DNA from: Cristatella mucedo
Lineage: Eukaryota; Bryozoa; Phylactolaemata; Cristatellidae
Direction: 5' to 3'
Length of the DNA stretch: 64,000 nt
Assembly (NCBI GenBank): GCA_009760855.2
Contig: WPIO01000030.1
Span: forward strand, 3,184,001 to 3,248,000
Each line of letters opens with the position of its first letter. Within the stretch, counting starts at the first letter, position 1. The translations under genes and the position numbers were made by a program. Under the pieces are notes generated by a model that was given only the letters and a program-made list of their open reading frames with translations, was not told where the DNA came from and searched no databases. This document shows positions 24,501-31,588 of this stretch, one piece after another.

Positions 24501-25722
24501 TGTGCCAGAGTTGATGAAAATAGCCTAGATTAAGGTGGAAATCCGTGGGGGTAAGATGTTTGCAAAATTACCTGCCAGACTCCCTTGTTTCGGGTTTACC
24601 TCAGCGACCGTATACCCTATAGCAATTGACCTGACATCAACCTAAGTTTGAGGTCGTTGCAAATGGTTTCAGTCTGCTTGAATACCCCTACCTTCACATT
24701 CTGTGAAGCTGGTAAAGTGGCATGGCTGTCTTCACACTGGCGACTGCTATGTCAAAAAACCTGTCAAATCCCTGATACTTGTTCGAACCAAGTGAACTGA
24801 TCATCCCTCTTTTGCTAGAGGAAATTTATGCCAGAATCATAGGTAGGTGCAACAGATTCTTATACAGAGGTGCCACTTGCTAATCGATGAAAACCGTGTG
24901 TGGTGTATAGGCGTTTATTTATTTCCCTCGTGCTAACAGTTTCTATCGGGTTTATGACTGTCTACTTCCTTGGCTGATTAATGCGACAGGCTTCTTCCTT
25001 ATCGAAGGACTACGAATTTTTAGTTGTTGAGTAAAAAATGGTGATGTATTGGCAGCCAGATATGCGAAGTGGTGATCTGTAGAAACATTGAAAATTGACG
25101 AGGGAGAATACTCTCCTCTATTAAAGAGTATGAACACTGGCCCATCAAATCTTGACTTGAGACCTCTAGGCACTCAATACATTGAATGCTTGTTCTAGCT
25201 GGAGCAGCGTCTGGAGTCGGACGTCACTACTCGTGGATTGCCTGCATGCAAGAATGTGACATGTTGAAATTGTGTGGCTGAGTGATCACGTCATAGGGCC
25301 AAGGAGTGAAGGCTTTAGCATTGACGAAAACTAGGCAGGTTACTATACGCTCACTGACTCCATAGCTCTCGCCTACTAATACTGTCAATAGTTATCATCT
25401 ATCATTACACAACGAGAATTTAATGAGCTGTTATGCCCTGTAGTAGGTCATTCCTGCCCTCATTGTTCTGTATTGCACGGCTACTTTTCTTCGTGGGTTG
25501 CAGTGTTTGTACTATTCCTACCCGTGTCCCACTTTCCTATGGAAGAATATACCGATTTTGGATTGTTGAGTATGCAATTATGTCTTGCATTTTCGTTTGC
25601 AAATTAACGTTTGAAATGGGATTTCGAAGTATGTAACAGCATAGATGTTTCTCCACGTTTAGTGCTTTTGTTGCAGGACAATCCACTTTGACATCATCAA
25701 GTATCTCTACGACTTTGTGTAA
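3469..25722 (+). CDS. ORC5: ORC5, origin recognition complex subunit 5 (complete, 13 coding exons)
   Basis: ORC5 is an AAA+ ATPase-fold subunit of the ORC complex, which marks replication origins and loads MCM helicase in the nucleus. Coding exons: 3469-3543, 4014-4106, 5668-5880, 8980-9054, 9212-9326, 9546-9676, 15490-15629, 16544-16587, 16733-16866, 20424-20471, 23323-23433, 23994-24103, 25677-25722. They sum to 1335 nt, giving 444 residues plus stop; the human protein is 435. Walker A is GHTATGKT (residues 38-45) and the Walker B region is VYIVLDKAD (about 125-133). Family blocks include [68 protein letters not shown] and the C-terminus [12 protein letters not shown]. Every intron is GT-AG and every phase closes. 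Introns range from 145 to 5813 bp; most of the long ones contain LINE/SINE insertions. The start ATG aligns with the human start. Confidence 0.95.
4014..4106 (+). CDS. ORC5: ORC5 exon 2 (Walker A)
   Basis: Acceptor TTTTAG, donor GTAGGC, 31 codons, phase 0 at both ends. It contains [12 protein letters not shown], the P-loop for ATP binding. A competing donor at 4099 (GTAATA) would break the phase with exon 3, so 4106 is preferred. Confidence 0.92.
4107..5667 (+). other. ORC5 intron 2
   Basis: 1561 bp with no clear LINE or SINE copy. AT-rich near 4380-4640. An isolated acceptor-like site near 4175 has no coding match to ORC5, so it was not used. Confidence 0.5.
5668..5880 (+). CDS. ORC5: ORC5 exon 3
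   Basis: Acceptor TTATAG, donor GTATGT, 71 codons. It starts [17 protein letters not shown] and ends DQETVYI, leading into the Walker B strand. The middle (about residues 80-100) is the least conserved part and includes a Cys triplet. Confidence 0.92.
5950..6110 (+). mobile_element. LINE family A 3' UTR fragment
   Basis: Only the 3' UTR of the family is present: CCCTGTGATTCGTCCTT, the GCTGACACTG/CATGCTGCCACTAACC blocks and CACCCCTAACCATGTTATTC. It lies in ORC5 intron 3, just upstream of a second copy. Confidence 0.75.
6185..6757 (+). mobile_element. LINE family A fragment, 3' part
   Basis: Contains the C-terminal blocks [22 protein letters not shown] and [13 protein letters not shown] sequence, then the family 3' UTR, and ends in a TTA repeat at about 6735-6755. 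Truncated at the 5' end and frameshifted. Confidence 0.8.
7060..8040 (+). mobile_element. LINE fragment split by a SINE
   Basis: 7088-7384 carries the [17 protein letters not shown] segment and the [11 protein letters not shown] block. The coding homology resumes after 7632 with a diverged C-terminal part and 3' UTR to about 8040. The gap is filled by a minus-strand tRNA-derived SINE, so the SINE is younger than the LINE copy. Confidence 0.7.
7455..7632 (-). mobile_element. tRNA-derived SINE, family 1
   Basis: On the minus strand it has an A box-like TAGGTAAGGTGC region and a B box GGGTTCGAATCC, followed by the body with GCCACTGCAAGCGGTGGTGA-like sequence. Inserted in a LINE inside ORC5 intron 3. 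Confidence 0.75.
8482..8624 (-). mobile_element. tRNA-derived SINE, family 2
   Basis: On the minus strand: head TGGTTTGGTAAAGCAGTTAAGG, degenerate B box GGGCTCGAGCCC, then GAAGCACCTGAATAGAG and a tail that resembles the LINE family A 3' end (AGATTAAATTCTCTTGGGGTGC). Located in ORC5 intron 3. Confidence 0.75.
8980..9054 (+). CDS. ORC5: ORC5 exon 4 (Walker B)
   Basis: Acceptor TTTGTAG, donor GTATGT, 25 codons. It starts [12 protein letters not shown] and ends LLRLQEL. The LDKAD acidic motif is the Walker B end. Confidence 0.93.
9212..9326 (+). CDS. ORC5: ORC5 exon 5
   Basis: Acceptor ATGTAG, donor GTATGG, 38 codons plus one base. It contains [15 protein letters not shown] and IVHFPDYSK, the sensor-1 side of the AAA+ fold. 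The preceding intron is only 157 bp. Confidence 0.93.
9546..9676 (+). CDS. ORC5: ORC5 exon 6
   Basis: Acceptor TTTTTTTGCAG, donor GTGAGT. It codes from [14 protein letters not shown] to [10 protein letters not shown]. The frame stays open past the donor into a LINE insertion starting within about 30 bp, so a naive gene call would fuse host exon to LINE. Confidence 0.93.
9700..10320 (+). mobile_element. LINE family A fragment, 24 bp after ORC5 exon 6
   Basis: C-terminal blocks [45 protein letters not shown] and [13 protein letters not shown], then the full 3' UTR and a TTA repeat at 10303-10318. It is one of the less decayed copies. It starts just past the splice donor of exon 6 without harming the GTGAGT. 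Confidence 0.85.
10321..10904 (+). other. ORC5 intron 6, unassigned stretch
   Basis: No exon or repeat recognised; moderately AT-rich. Confidence 0.4.
10905..11350 (+). mobile_element. LINE 3' fragment, diverged
   Basis: A weak match to the LINE C-terminal block ([15 protein letters not shown]) and 3' UTR words such as TTGCATGCTGGTCTAAGCAT, with a TTA-type end near 11340. It resembles the second half of the copy at 7632-8040 more than the main family. Confidence 0.55.
11400..11700 (-). mobile_element. LINE fragment, diverged
   Basis: The minus-strand frame has [16 protein letters not shown] and [18 protein letters not shown] segments in the order of the LINE C-terminus ([16 protein letters not shown]). 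Old and broken. Confidence 0.5.
11900..12595 (+). mobile_element. LINE family A RT fragment
   Basis: 11926-12110 carries the RT region [11 protein letters not shown] through [16 protein letters not shown]. After a deletion, 12400-12591 carries [17 protein letters not shown]. It stops at an inverted junction with the next LINE fragment at about 12595. Confidence 0.75.
12597..14085 (-). mobile_element. LINE family A fragment (endonuclease end plus RT)
   Basis: On the minus strand it runs from the end of the APE-type endonuclease ([12 protein letters not shown], near 13960) through the linker to the [45 protein letters not shown] and [12 protein letters not shown]. The YADD motif is intact, but stops and frameshifts break the frame. 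The C-terminal part is missing at the left junction. Confidence 0.85.
14088..14355 (+). mobile_element. LINE 3' tail fragment
   Basis: It begins within the [13 protein letters not shown] block, then LTKIV-like sequence, 3' UTR words (ATGCTTATGCATGCTGG) and a degenerate AGCATATGTATA...GGCATTGTACAAA end. Opposite in orientation to its left neighbour. Confidence 0.65.
14640..14798 (+). mobile_element. tRNA-derived SINE, family 1 (diverged)
   Basis: A box region GACTAGGTAATTCCG, B box GGTTTCAATCC (degenerate), then CAGTGGGCGAT and the terminal CAAAAAGAGGCTGTTAAATC. The internal GCCACTGCAAGCG segment is shortened. In ORC5 intron 6. Confidence 0.75.
15120..15330 (+). mobile_element. LINE 3' UTR fragment
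   Basis: 3' UTR words (TTGCTTATGCATACCTGATA, CCGTGCATGACACTAAC) and the terminal GTAAAGCACCTGGGTAGAGA / AGGGCTCGATACAA. No coding part is recognisable. Confidence 0.6.
15490..15629 (+). CDS. ORC5: ORC5 exon 7
   Basis: Acceptor TGTTTCAG, donor GTAAGG, 46 codons plus two bases. It contains [13 protein letters not shown] and MRTVYLREL, matching the conserved middle region. The preceding intron (5.8 kb) is the longest in the gene and is packed with LINE copies. Confidence 0.93.
15630..16543 (+). other. ORC5 intron 7
   Basis: 914 bp; no LINE or SINE copy recognised. Confidence 0.45.
16544..16587 (+). CDS. ORC5: ORC5 exon 8 (44 nt)
   Basis: Acceptor TTTTCAG, donor GTACGT. The first base completes a Ser codon from exon 7, giving [13 protein letters not shown], which aligns with ISSSQWEKLQ in human ORC5. 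Confidence 0.9.
16733..16866 (+). CDS. ORC5: ORC5 exon 9
   Basis: Acceptor GTGTAG, donor GTAACT. It contains [20 protein letters not shown], the most conserved block of the ORC5 C-terminal half. Ends in phase 0 after FFVK. Confidence 0.93.
17120..17893 (-). mobile_element. LINE family A fragment
   Basis: On the minus strand: MFQ(S)DLLLND-like start near 17870, QLVQK-like blocks, [18 protein letters not shown] near 17400, then 3' UTR and a TTA-rich end at 17125-17140. Broken frame. Confidence 0.75.
17894..18960 (-). mobile_element. LINE family A fragment with internal deletion
   Basis: 18292-18549 on the minus strand is [39 protein letters not shown] and [12 protein letters not shown]. The piece continues leftwards to about 18060, then jumps to 3' UTR and a TTA-type tail at 17894-17905, so the C-terminal coding part is deleted. 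Its tail abuts the truncated 5' end of the neighbouring copy in the same orientation. Confidence 0.75.
19010..19360 (-). mobile_element. LINE family B 3' end
   Basis: A second LINE family. The minus-strand frame has [33 protein letters not shown] and FPLSLC blocks shared with the copies at 21390, 44608 and 58735. All end at the same point, next to repeated TACATT (minus strand), here at about 19013-19022. In ORC5 intron 9. Confidence 0.75.
19361..20423 (+). other. ORC5 intron 9, right part
   Basis: No repeat family recognised; a GGGCAATTCATAG-type AT-rich mixed sequence leading to the acceptor of exon 10. Confidence 0.4.
20424..20471 (+). CDS. ORC5: ORC5 exon 10 (48-nt basic linker exon)
   Basis: Acceptor TTTGTAG, donor GTAAGT. 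It codes 16 residues including [15 protein letters not shown], equal in length and charge to the human linker between FFLK and TSNHLLGPK. The basic run could serve as a nuclear localisation signal (inference). The flanking introns are 3557 and 2851 bp, so automated gene finders may skip this exon; skipping keeps the frame. Confidence 0.86.
20985..21110. repeat. C-run and G-run pair
   Basis: A run of ten C at about 21020-21029 and a run of nine G at about 21079-21087 face each other across roughly 50 bp. They could pair as a hairpin. In ORC5 intron 10. Confidence 0.6.
21115..21215 (+). mobile_element. LINE family A terminal fragment
   Basis: Only the last 100 bp: CTTCCTTTGCAGCAAATG, AAGTGTCTAGAAAGAAATTG, GAGGGTGCCATATCAAGTG and a degenerate TTATTG tail. 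Confidence 0.7.
21390..22362 (-). mobile_element. LINE family B fragment with pentamer tail
   Basis: The longest family B copy. The minus strand reads KTE...FGID near 22330, [36 protein letters not shown], then the C-terminal and 3' parts. It ends in tandem ACATT units (ATGTA on +) at 21396-21421, a different tail from family A's TTA. In ORC5 intron 10. Confidence 0.8.
22363..23322 (+). other. ORC5 intron 10, right part
   Basis: No clear repeat, apart from a possible SINE-tail remnant at about 23065-23105 (GGTAGAGATTAAGTTATCC). Ends at the acceptor of exon 11. Confidence 0.4.
23323..23433 (+). CDS. ORC5: ORC5 exon 11
   Basis: Acceptor TTTTTTAAG, donor GTATGT, 37 codons, phase 0 at both ends. 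It contains [20 protein letters not shown], a signature of the ORC5 C-terminal domain. Confidence 0.93.
23994..24103 (+). CDS. ORC5: ORC5 exon 12
   Basis: Acceptor TTATTTAG, donor GTAATT. It contains [14 protein letters not shown] and [14 protein letters not shown], part of the C-terminal winged-helix region. Ends with two bases of an Arg codon. Confidence 0.92.
24104..25676 (+). other. ORC5 intron 12
   Basis: 1573 bp, no LINE or SINE recognised; a run of nine C at about 24133. Confidence 0.45.
25677..25722 (+). CDS. ORC5: ORC5 exon 13 (terminal)
   Basis: Acceptor TTTTGTTGCAG. It completes the Arg codon and codes [13 protein letters not shown], then TAA at 25720-25722. This ending matches [11 protein letters not shown] of human ORC5. 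Confidence 0.93.
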
Positions 25723-25903
25723 TATAAAGTATGTGATTATAATTGTTGGTGCTCTTGGAGATCACCTTCTCGTCTACTTAGCACATCGTTTTTGCTGTGC
25801 TACTTATTATTTTCGCAACGTACTGTAGATATTTGCTGCTTGCTTACTGCTAAGCAAGATTACTAGACAAGAATATGCTGCGGTATGTTATCTTCTTGTC
25901 ACA

Positions 25904-25909
25904 AATAAA
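25904..25909 (+). terminator. ORC5: Candidate ORC5 poly(A) signal
   Basis: AATAAA lies 182 bp after the ORC5 stop codon and is followed by GTGTCTTT, a GT-rich element. It is the first canonical hexamer after the stop. Confidence 0.6.
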
Positions 25910-25925
25910 GTGTCTTTAGGCGTCT

Positions 25926-26586
25926 TGGGCATTCTTGTTTATGATTGGTGCTGTTATGTGCCCCTTGTGAATTACTGAGTTGACTTGCGTTGAGGCATAA
26001 ATCTGATCTGATCGTTTAAACGTGCTTTTGAAAATAAAAATGGACACCAAACCACGTCGGAGTTGGTCGAGCAAATGTATTGCGACTAGAAGACCATTTG
26101 TCTCCACCTGCAGTCAGCAGACAACGTTTAAGAGATGGAGCGTAGGTGCCGTACGAGTTAACAGAATACCAAAAACGGAAGGACTGTCTCGGCTCAATAC
26201 GATAGTTAAAGTGTGTCGGTGCTAACTTTGGTTTTTAGATTCTGAAACCGGCTACTTCCTACACGTTTTGGTGCGTATGTGGACACGGTTTAGCAAAACC
26301 TTTGTGGGTGCATGTATTTGCATTAAGCTATCAGGTGACTAGACATGTGCAGTTGACCTATACTTAGATTTCAAAATGTAATGGATATGCGGAATTGCGA
26401 CCATCATCGAGGAGTATTTTTTGGCCGAGAACTCATTTGTTCGTAACTTGAACTCCAATTTGATTGTTTAATTGCTAAGTAAAAATAAAAAACAAGTACG
26501 AAGCTCACTCAGTAGGAAGTGCACTCGGCTAAAGAATGTATTGCTATGGATTTGCCCAGCTTCTCTTTAAGTCGATCTCGAAAAAT
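25926..26586. other. Intergenic, unassigned
   Basis: Short open frames on both strands are unrecognised and lack splice or codon support. AATAAA-like hexamers occur near 26034 and 26484. Confidence 0.35.
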
Positions 26587-26727
26587 TGGTTTGGCTCAGT
26601 GGTAACAGTGGCCTTTAGGGACTGAGGTCAATGTGAATGTATTTTATGATCGTGGGCTCGAGCCCCTTGGCATACGTACATTAAGCGCCTGAATACAGTC
26701 AGTTCTCTTAGGTACTATACCAATGAA
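26587..26727 (+). mobile_element. tRNA-derived SINE, family 2
   Basis: Head TTGGCTCAGTGGTAACAGTG (A box-like), B box region GGGCTCGAGCCCC, then TTAAGCGCCTGAATACAG and a tail AGTTCTCTTAGGTACTATAC matching the LINE family A terminus. Confidence 0.75.
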
Positions 26728-26935
26728 TTTTATTTGTATTAATATATATTCAATATTATCATGGGAAGCCGAGAAACTTGCTTTATGCTGTTCTGTCTTC
26801 TGGCACTGCCTTACCCACAACTGCTACTATTGCGGTTCTGCTAGTAAATACACTGTTAAGTACACATGCTAGCCGGCTTGGCCGTTTCCGCTGTTTTTCG
26901 ACCATTCGGAAAACTTTGCGATCTCAGGCGGTGAG

Positions 26936-26998
26936 AATAATAATATTCCATTTGTATAGCGCCCTCAAAGAACTTAATCTCTTTCTGCTCACTTTAAA
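26936..26998 (-). mobile_element. LINE/SINE terminal fragment
   Basis: On + it reads AATAATAATATTCC, TTTGTATAGCGCCCTCAAAG, AACTTAATCTCTTTC: the reverse complement of the shared LINE/SINE 3' end. Confidence 0.6.
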
Positions 26999-28409
26999 TG
27001 TGCAGTCGATCTTGCCATTTGCCGCGTTAAAGGAAGGTGTAACTACCACAGATCGGCAAAGACACTAGTTTCGTCTGCTAATACTTCATGCTGTGTACGG
27101 TGTTGCAGACATGGCTAGTTCGAAGGCCACGAGTTAACAGGTCACTCGACTTCGAACGTTTGCCGGTATAGAGGCAACATTAGTACGTGCCTCATCCTCA
27201 TTTCGGGTCTTTCTCAAATTTCATTTATGCAGCGATAAATTTAGACAGGATCTAGCGAGTTAATCACTTCTCTCAGAATCGAAGGGGGCTCAATGCTTGC
27301 AGCTTGGGCTGAGGAGGCTGTGCTCTGCCTATTCAACTGGACCCGGCCGGAAAGAGGCTCCTTTCCCATTCTCCTCCCTAGGCCTCCCTCCCTAGGCTAC
27401 TTCCCTTGATGGAGTTCTGATGGGCCGGACTACTGTACCTCACTTCTTGGTGGTCCGCCATGGAAAGCTGCCGATGCAAATTTTTCGCGGCTGCATATCT
27501 CATTTTCAAGAGTAAGCGTGTTTCTACGGCAGTACACAAGCATCGCCGTTGATTGCCGGTTGCTTACAGCGCATCTGTCGTCCAAGACCCTACTACTTGC
27601 GTTTGAATAGAGTATGGGCAAAGCTATCATTGTATCTATGGTTTCCTCGTGGAATACTGTACCCAGCAGGCAAAGAGAAGTTGGCTGATTTAAAAACCTC
27701 AGCTGTAAAGTGGCAGGAGAGCCGTATCATTTATTGGCACCGCTTAGTAGTGTGGAATAAAGGATCACTCACTGCAGGACTCGCTGGCACGACTTAACTC
27801 CTTCCCCCTGAGGTAAGACCTAGGGGTCACAGCTTGGATCTGTCCCGTTGGGCTTTGTGTCCAGCGTACCCGGTTTTTTAGGGGCGAAAATTGTGTATTA
27901 TTCGCTGCCAGCAGCTCTTCGAGTCATCAACTTATTTTTTGCCACGCGAAGTTATATATTGATTTAATTGACCGTAATCGGCGACCTCAGTAACACTAGG
28001 TCTTGATGATCTATCAATTCTAGGTGCATTTACTTACGCATCGGAAACAAGCACATGTGAAAGTGTACGTCGTGGATCAACGAACTTCCTTTCATTGCTG
28101 TTTTAAGGCCCATCACTAATCACCTCCTTCATAACCAACTGGTGCTCCACCTGTTAGAGCCTCTCCGTACGTACAGACCAGTAAATTAGCCGTTCCTTTC
28201 TTTCTCCTAGAGACCGTTGGCTAGAGAAGCTTTGGCTAGGTGATTTGTAATCATTGACTCTTTTCCATAATGTATGACGTAGAGACGCTATTTACTTTCC
28301 CGTTCCCAACTATTGAGGCTTGTTTTGCAGCCATCAAAGCCCTCAAGTCTTATGCTATAAAATTATTCGTCGGTCTGAATAATTATGCTTCTCACTTTTT
28401 TTGTTTCGT
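26999..28409. other. Intergenic, unassigned
   Basis: An 82-codon frame at 27549-27797 (+) has no recognisable motif. No exon of the downstream SLC35-like gene could be placed here. C-rich around 27340-27410. Confidence 0.35.
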
Positions 28410-29385
28410 GAGACAAAGTCTTGATAAAACTAATTTACTAGCTATGGGCAAACCCAGCGTTATTCACAAATTAGAAAGGATGCCGCTCAAAGTTGGCTCT
28501 GCCAGCATATCTCCTGTTGAATCAGTTCGAAATCTAGGTGTCATGTTACAAAGTGACCTCTCGTTAGACGAACACATCTGCGCCACAGTCAAATCTGCCT
28601 ACTTTCAGCTACACAGCATTGCTAAAATTCGGGCTTGTTTAGATAAGGATACCGAGTCTAAATTGGTCCAAGCATTTGTGACATCCCGATTTGATTTCTG
28701 TGACTCGCTGCTTACTTGCCTACCGGCATGTGCATTCCGGCGATTACAGTTTGTGCAAAACTCTGCAGCTGGGCTTGTCTGTCGTGAACGTCGCAGTTGC
28801 CACATCACAACACTTCTCGCCGACCTGCACTGGCTGCAAGTCAAGCAACGGATCGACTTCAAAGTTTTGTCGCTCATGTTTAGGTTGCTTGATTTTTTGG
28901 CTCCAGCCTATCTCTCAGATTTACTCTTCCATCAGGCCAAGCATCGTACATCCCGCTTTTCGAAATCAAGCAGCCTACAACTACCTCGTACATACCTCAA
29001 ATCCTTTGGAGACCGTGCAATTAGTTCGTATGCTCTCAAATCCCAGAACTCCCTCCCGACATGCGTCAGAACATCCCCTGATTTGACCACATTTAAAAAG
29101 AACCTAAAAACACACCTATTTAGGACAGCATTTAGTGGGTCCCTGTGATTCGTTCTTCATGTACTTATTCGTTGCTGACACTGTGCATGCTGCCACTAAC
29201 CACATTTGCATGCTAACCCTGAGCATTTCACCCCTAACCATGTTATTCATTTTGTTTGTTTATCAAGCATGATATTACTCACCATTCGATTGAATTTTCT
29301 TATGCAGCAAATGTAAAGCGCCTAGAGAGAGATTGAGTTCTCCGAGGGCGCTTTATTAAGTGCATTACTATTATCATTATTATTA
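28410..29385 (+). mobile_element. LINE family A, C-terminal half with long open frame
   Basis: A frame open from 28270 to 29148 covers [46 protein letters not shown], the QNSAAGLVCRERR block and [20 protein letters not shown], then stop, full 3' UTR and a TTA repeat at 29370-29385. The absence of stops over about 240 family codons suggests a relatively young insertion. 5'-truncated just after the RT core. Confidence 0.88.
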
Positions 29386-29495
29386 TTAAACACTAAACCC
29401 TAAATCCTAAACACTAAATCATTAACTCTAAATTCTAAAACCTAAAACCCCTAAATTTTAAACCAGAGAAACTAAACCGTAAAACCTAAACCATA
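29386..29495. repeat. Degenerate CCCTAAA-type heptamer array
   Basis: In 7-bp register: CACTAAA, CCCTAAA, TCCTAAA, CACTAAA, then more degenerate NNCTAAA units. This is the C-rich strand of TTTAGGG-like telomeric repeat, heavily mutated. It begins directly at the end of the TTA tail of the LINE. Confidence 0.7.
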
Positions 29496-29504
29496 TACCC
29501 AGGG

Positions 29505-29582
29505 AGAATGCCTAACCCCAGGGGGTGAAATGTCCAGGAGTGAATGTCTGGGGGAAACGTCCAGGGGGAAATGTCCGTACCC
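29505..29582. repeat. Short G-rich direct repeats
   Basis: Repeats of GTCCAGGGGGAAATGTCC type in 3-4 imperfect copies (AATGTCCAGGAGTG, AATGTCTGGGGGA, AACGTCCAGGGGG). Confidence 0.65.
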
Positions 29583-30426
29583 CGCTCGGCCAGTCGGGGC
29601 TAATCACCCGCTTACCAGCACGTGTGGTCGAAGACAGAGCTGATGAATGACGACAATTCCTTCAAAGACCATCCTTGGCTTGGATGCTTTGGAACCATTT
29701 CACAAGCATTACGTCGCCTCTTTCACAGGGCTGCAAACCACTGCATTCTCAATCTTCTGAATGTCTTTTCCTAAGCAAGAAAGTCTCCCGCCGCATTCCG
29801 TAATGGCGAATAGTCGTGAAAGGGTTGTTGGGTTAGCGAGCGGTCAATAGCAACGTGGTTATTTGGAGCGTTCAGCAGGGCAGCAGTCACTTAAGTTGCT
29901 CATTTTCAGGCTGTCAATCTGTTTGGCCGCATGACGCTGAATGCTACTTGTGCTTGAGGCGAATTGACAAATCTATTCGACTCGCCCCTTTCGCGTCTTC
30001 ACACTTCGCCTGCCCTTTGGGCCTGGAGGAGATTTGCCCCAGGATATGCAGATACTTCACTATGTTTATTGGGGGAGGGAGAACTCCCGCCCCAGCCCCT
30101 GGCTTTCTACGTAGACAAGGCACACAATCCAAACATTGCTACTTTTTGATTATAGCAAAGATAGTATGCAATGCTGGCACCGTAGGCGGCTGTGAAGGTG
30201 GCGTGAAGGAATGTACTGTAGCGTATCAACAGATAAGAGGGATTTTGAGACGACTGACTGTGCGGGCAGAGAGACGACCCAGTCCCTGGGGGAGGGAGGC
30301 AGGCTTGCGTTTAAGTATTTTCCATTTCCGTTTATTGAATCGGAACATCGGCGGAGCCAGCGGGCAATTGCCCCTCCCCCATGGACAGAGGGATGGACAA
30401 AGGCTTTGACGGCATGTCATGAGGCA

Positions 30427-30640
30427 GAGGCCGGAGAATCTGCACAGGCTGGAGAGTTCGAGCTGGCCGGAGATTCTGCACAAGACAAAGAGTCTGCTCA
30501 GGACAGAGAGTCTGTGCAGGCCGGAGAGGCTGTGCAGGCCGGAAAGACTTCGCAGGTCAGAGAGTTTGTGCAGGCCGCAGAGACTGCAGGTCGGAGAGGC
30601 TGTGCAGGCCGGAGAGACTGAGCATGCCGGAAAGTGTTGC
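30427..30640 (+). repeat. 18-bp minisatellite within an open frame
   Basis: About 11 imperfect copies of GTGCAGGCCGGAGAGNCT. The unit length keeps frame, giving a hexapeptide repeat (like ESVQAG, EAVQAG) within a 136-codon frame at 30211-30621. The frame has no recognised domain, so coding status is unclear. Confidence 0.7.
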
Positions 30641-31097
30641 ATGCCGGAGATGCAGCTGCGAAGGCCGAGGACGCGGCAGCGCATGTTAGAGACGTGGGGC
30701 CGCAGGTCGGAGACGAGGCGGCAGAAGCAGAGGGAGAGACGCAGCGGCAGAGGTCCGCAAAATGGCGGCTGTTGAAGTCAGCTCGGTGCCGATGGCCGGT
30801 GGACGACGTTGGCGGCTGTTCGCAAAATGCCGTGCACCAGCATGCCTCGTACGAGCAGCTGTAAGGTAGCCAGCCTGCCTGTGGGGTCAGCTGTTGATGT
30901 TGCCTGTTATGCCGATACGGCGCTAGATGTGAAGTGTCGCATTTGTAGCAGCTAGGCTCGCTCAATGCTGCCTGGTACATTGCGGTTACTTGTGTTGCTG
31001 CTGGGATTTTGTGACCTTAAGGTCAAGGGGGCGTGTAGTTTGGTTATGTGCAGGCCTGTACTGGTCCTCTGCTAAACCGCTGGTGAACAGCTGTTGG
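30641..31097. other. GC-rich segment, unassigned
   Basis: Rich in CpG and in GGCGGC/GCAGCGG motifs. It may be a CpG-rich 5' region of an unrecognised gene, but I see no supported coding exon. Confidence 0.35.
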
Positions 31098-31192
31098 GAT
31101 TCATCGGAGGCGACCACAGCTGTGCACCGATCCTTGAAAAGGATCGGTGCAGAAGGGATCGATGCAGAGCTGTGGTCTGCCTTCGATGAATC
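31098..31192. other. Long near-perfect hairpin (about 36-bp stem)
   Basis: Left arm 31098-31133 pairs with right arm 31156-31192 with three mismatches and one bulge. The outer part GATTCATCG / CGATGAATC and the middle GACCACAGCT / AGCTGTGGTC are exact. The loop is 22 nt. A 13-bp perfect alternative stem (31123-31135 with 31139-31151) also forms because the right arm carries a partial tandem duplication. Size and pairing resemble a microRNA precursor, but it could be a simple inverted duplication. Confidence 0.7.
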
Positions 31193-31409
31193 GTTGGGGT
31201 CGGCCAGTGTGAAGCCGTGGTCGAGGAGAGGGGACTCGAGTGGGGAGAGGGGCGAGGGGAGTCGTGCTTCCCTCTGCTCGGTGCGTTGTACAATAAGCTG
31301 TTGGGGATGGTCATCGGCTGGCTTTCTGTGTGCTGTTCAGGAACCGAACAACAGAAACAGCCCAGTTCTGGGCTCTATGCCTGCCCATCTGCCGGAATCA
31401 TGTAATATA

Positions 31410-31553
31410 ATTAATTTCATAGCACCGTAAGGGAACTTATTTTCTACTCAGGGCTTCACATAGGCCACGGGACTCGAGTTCATGGCCTCAACCGTCAAGT
31501 ACATTCACTTTGACCTTGGTTGGGCAAGCAGCTTATTCACTGGCCCAAACAGC
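31410..31553 (-). mobile_element. tRNA-derived SINE, family 2
   Basis: On +: ATAGCACCGTAAGGGAACTT, then GCTTCACATAGGCC, ACTCGAGTTCATGGCC (B box complement) and GGTTGGGCAAGCAGC; the head ends near 31553. Confidence 0.7.
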
Positions 31554-31588
31554 AGACAGTTCGATGTTGTAGCCCACATCAGTAACTT

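Noticed and set aside
26778..27068. Hydrophobic frame as an upstream exon of the SLC35-like gene
   Set aside because: The residue pattern does not match SLC35 helices, and there is no convincing acceptor/donor pair with a compatible phase.
28270..29148. 292-codon open frame as a host gene
   Set aside because: The C-terminal part aligns block by block with LINE copies elsewhere in the window, and it ends in the LINE 3' UTR.
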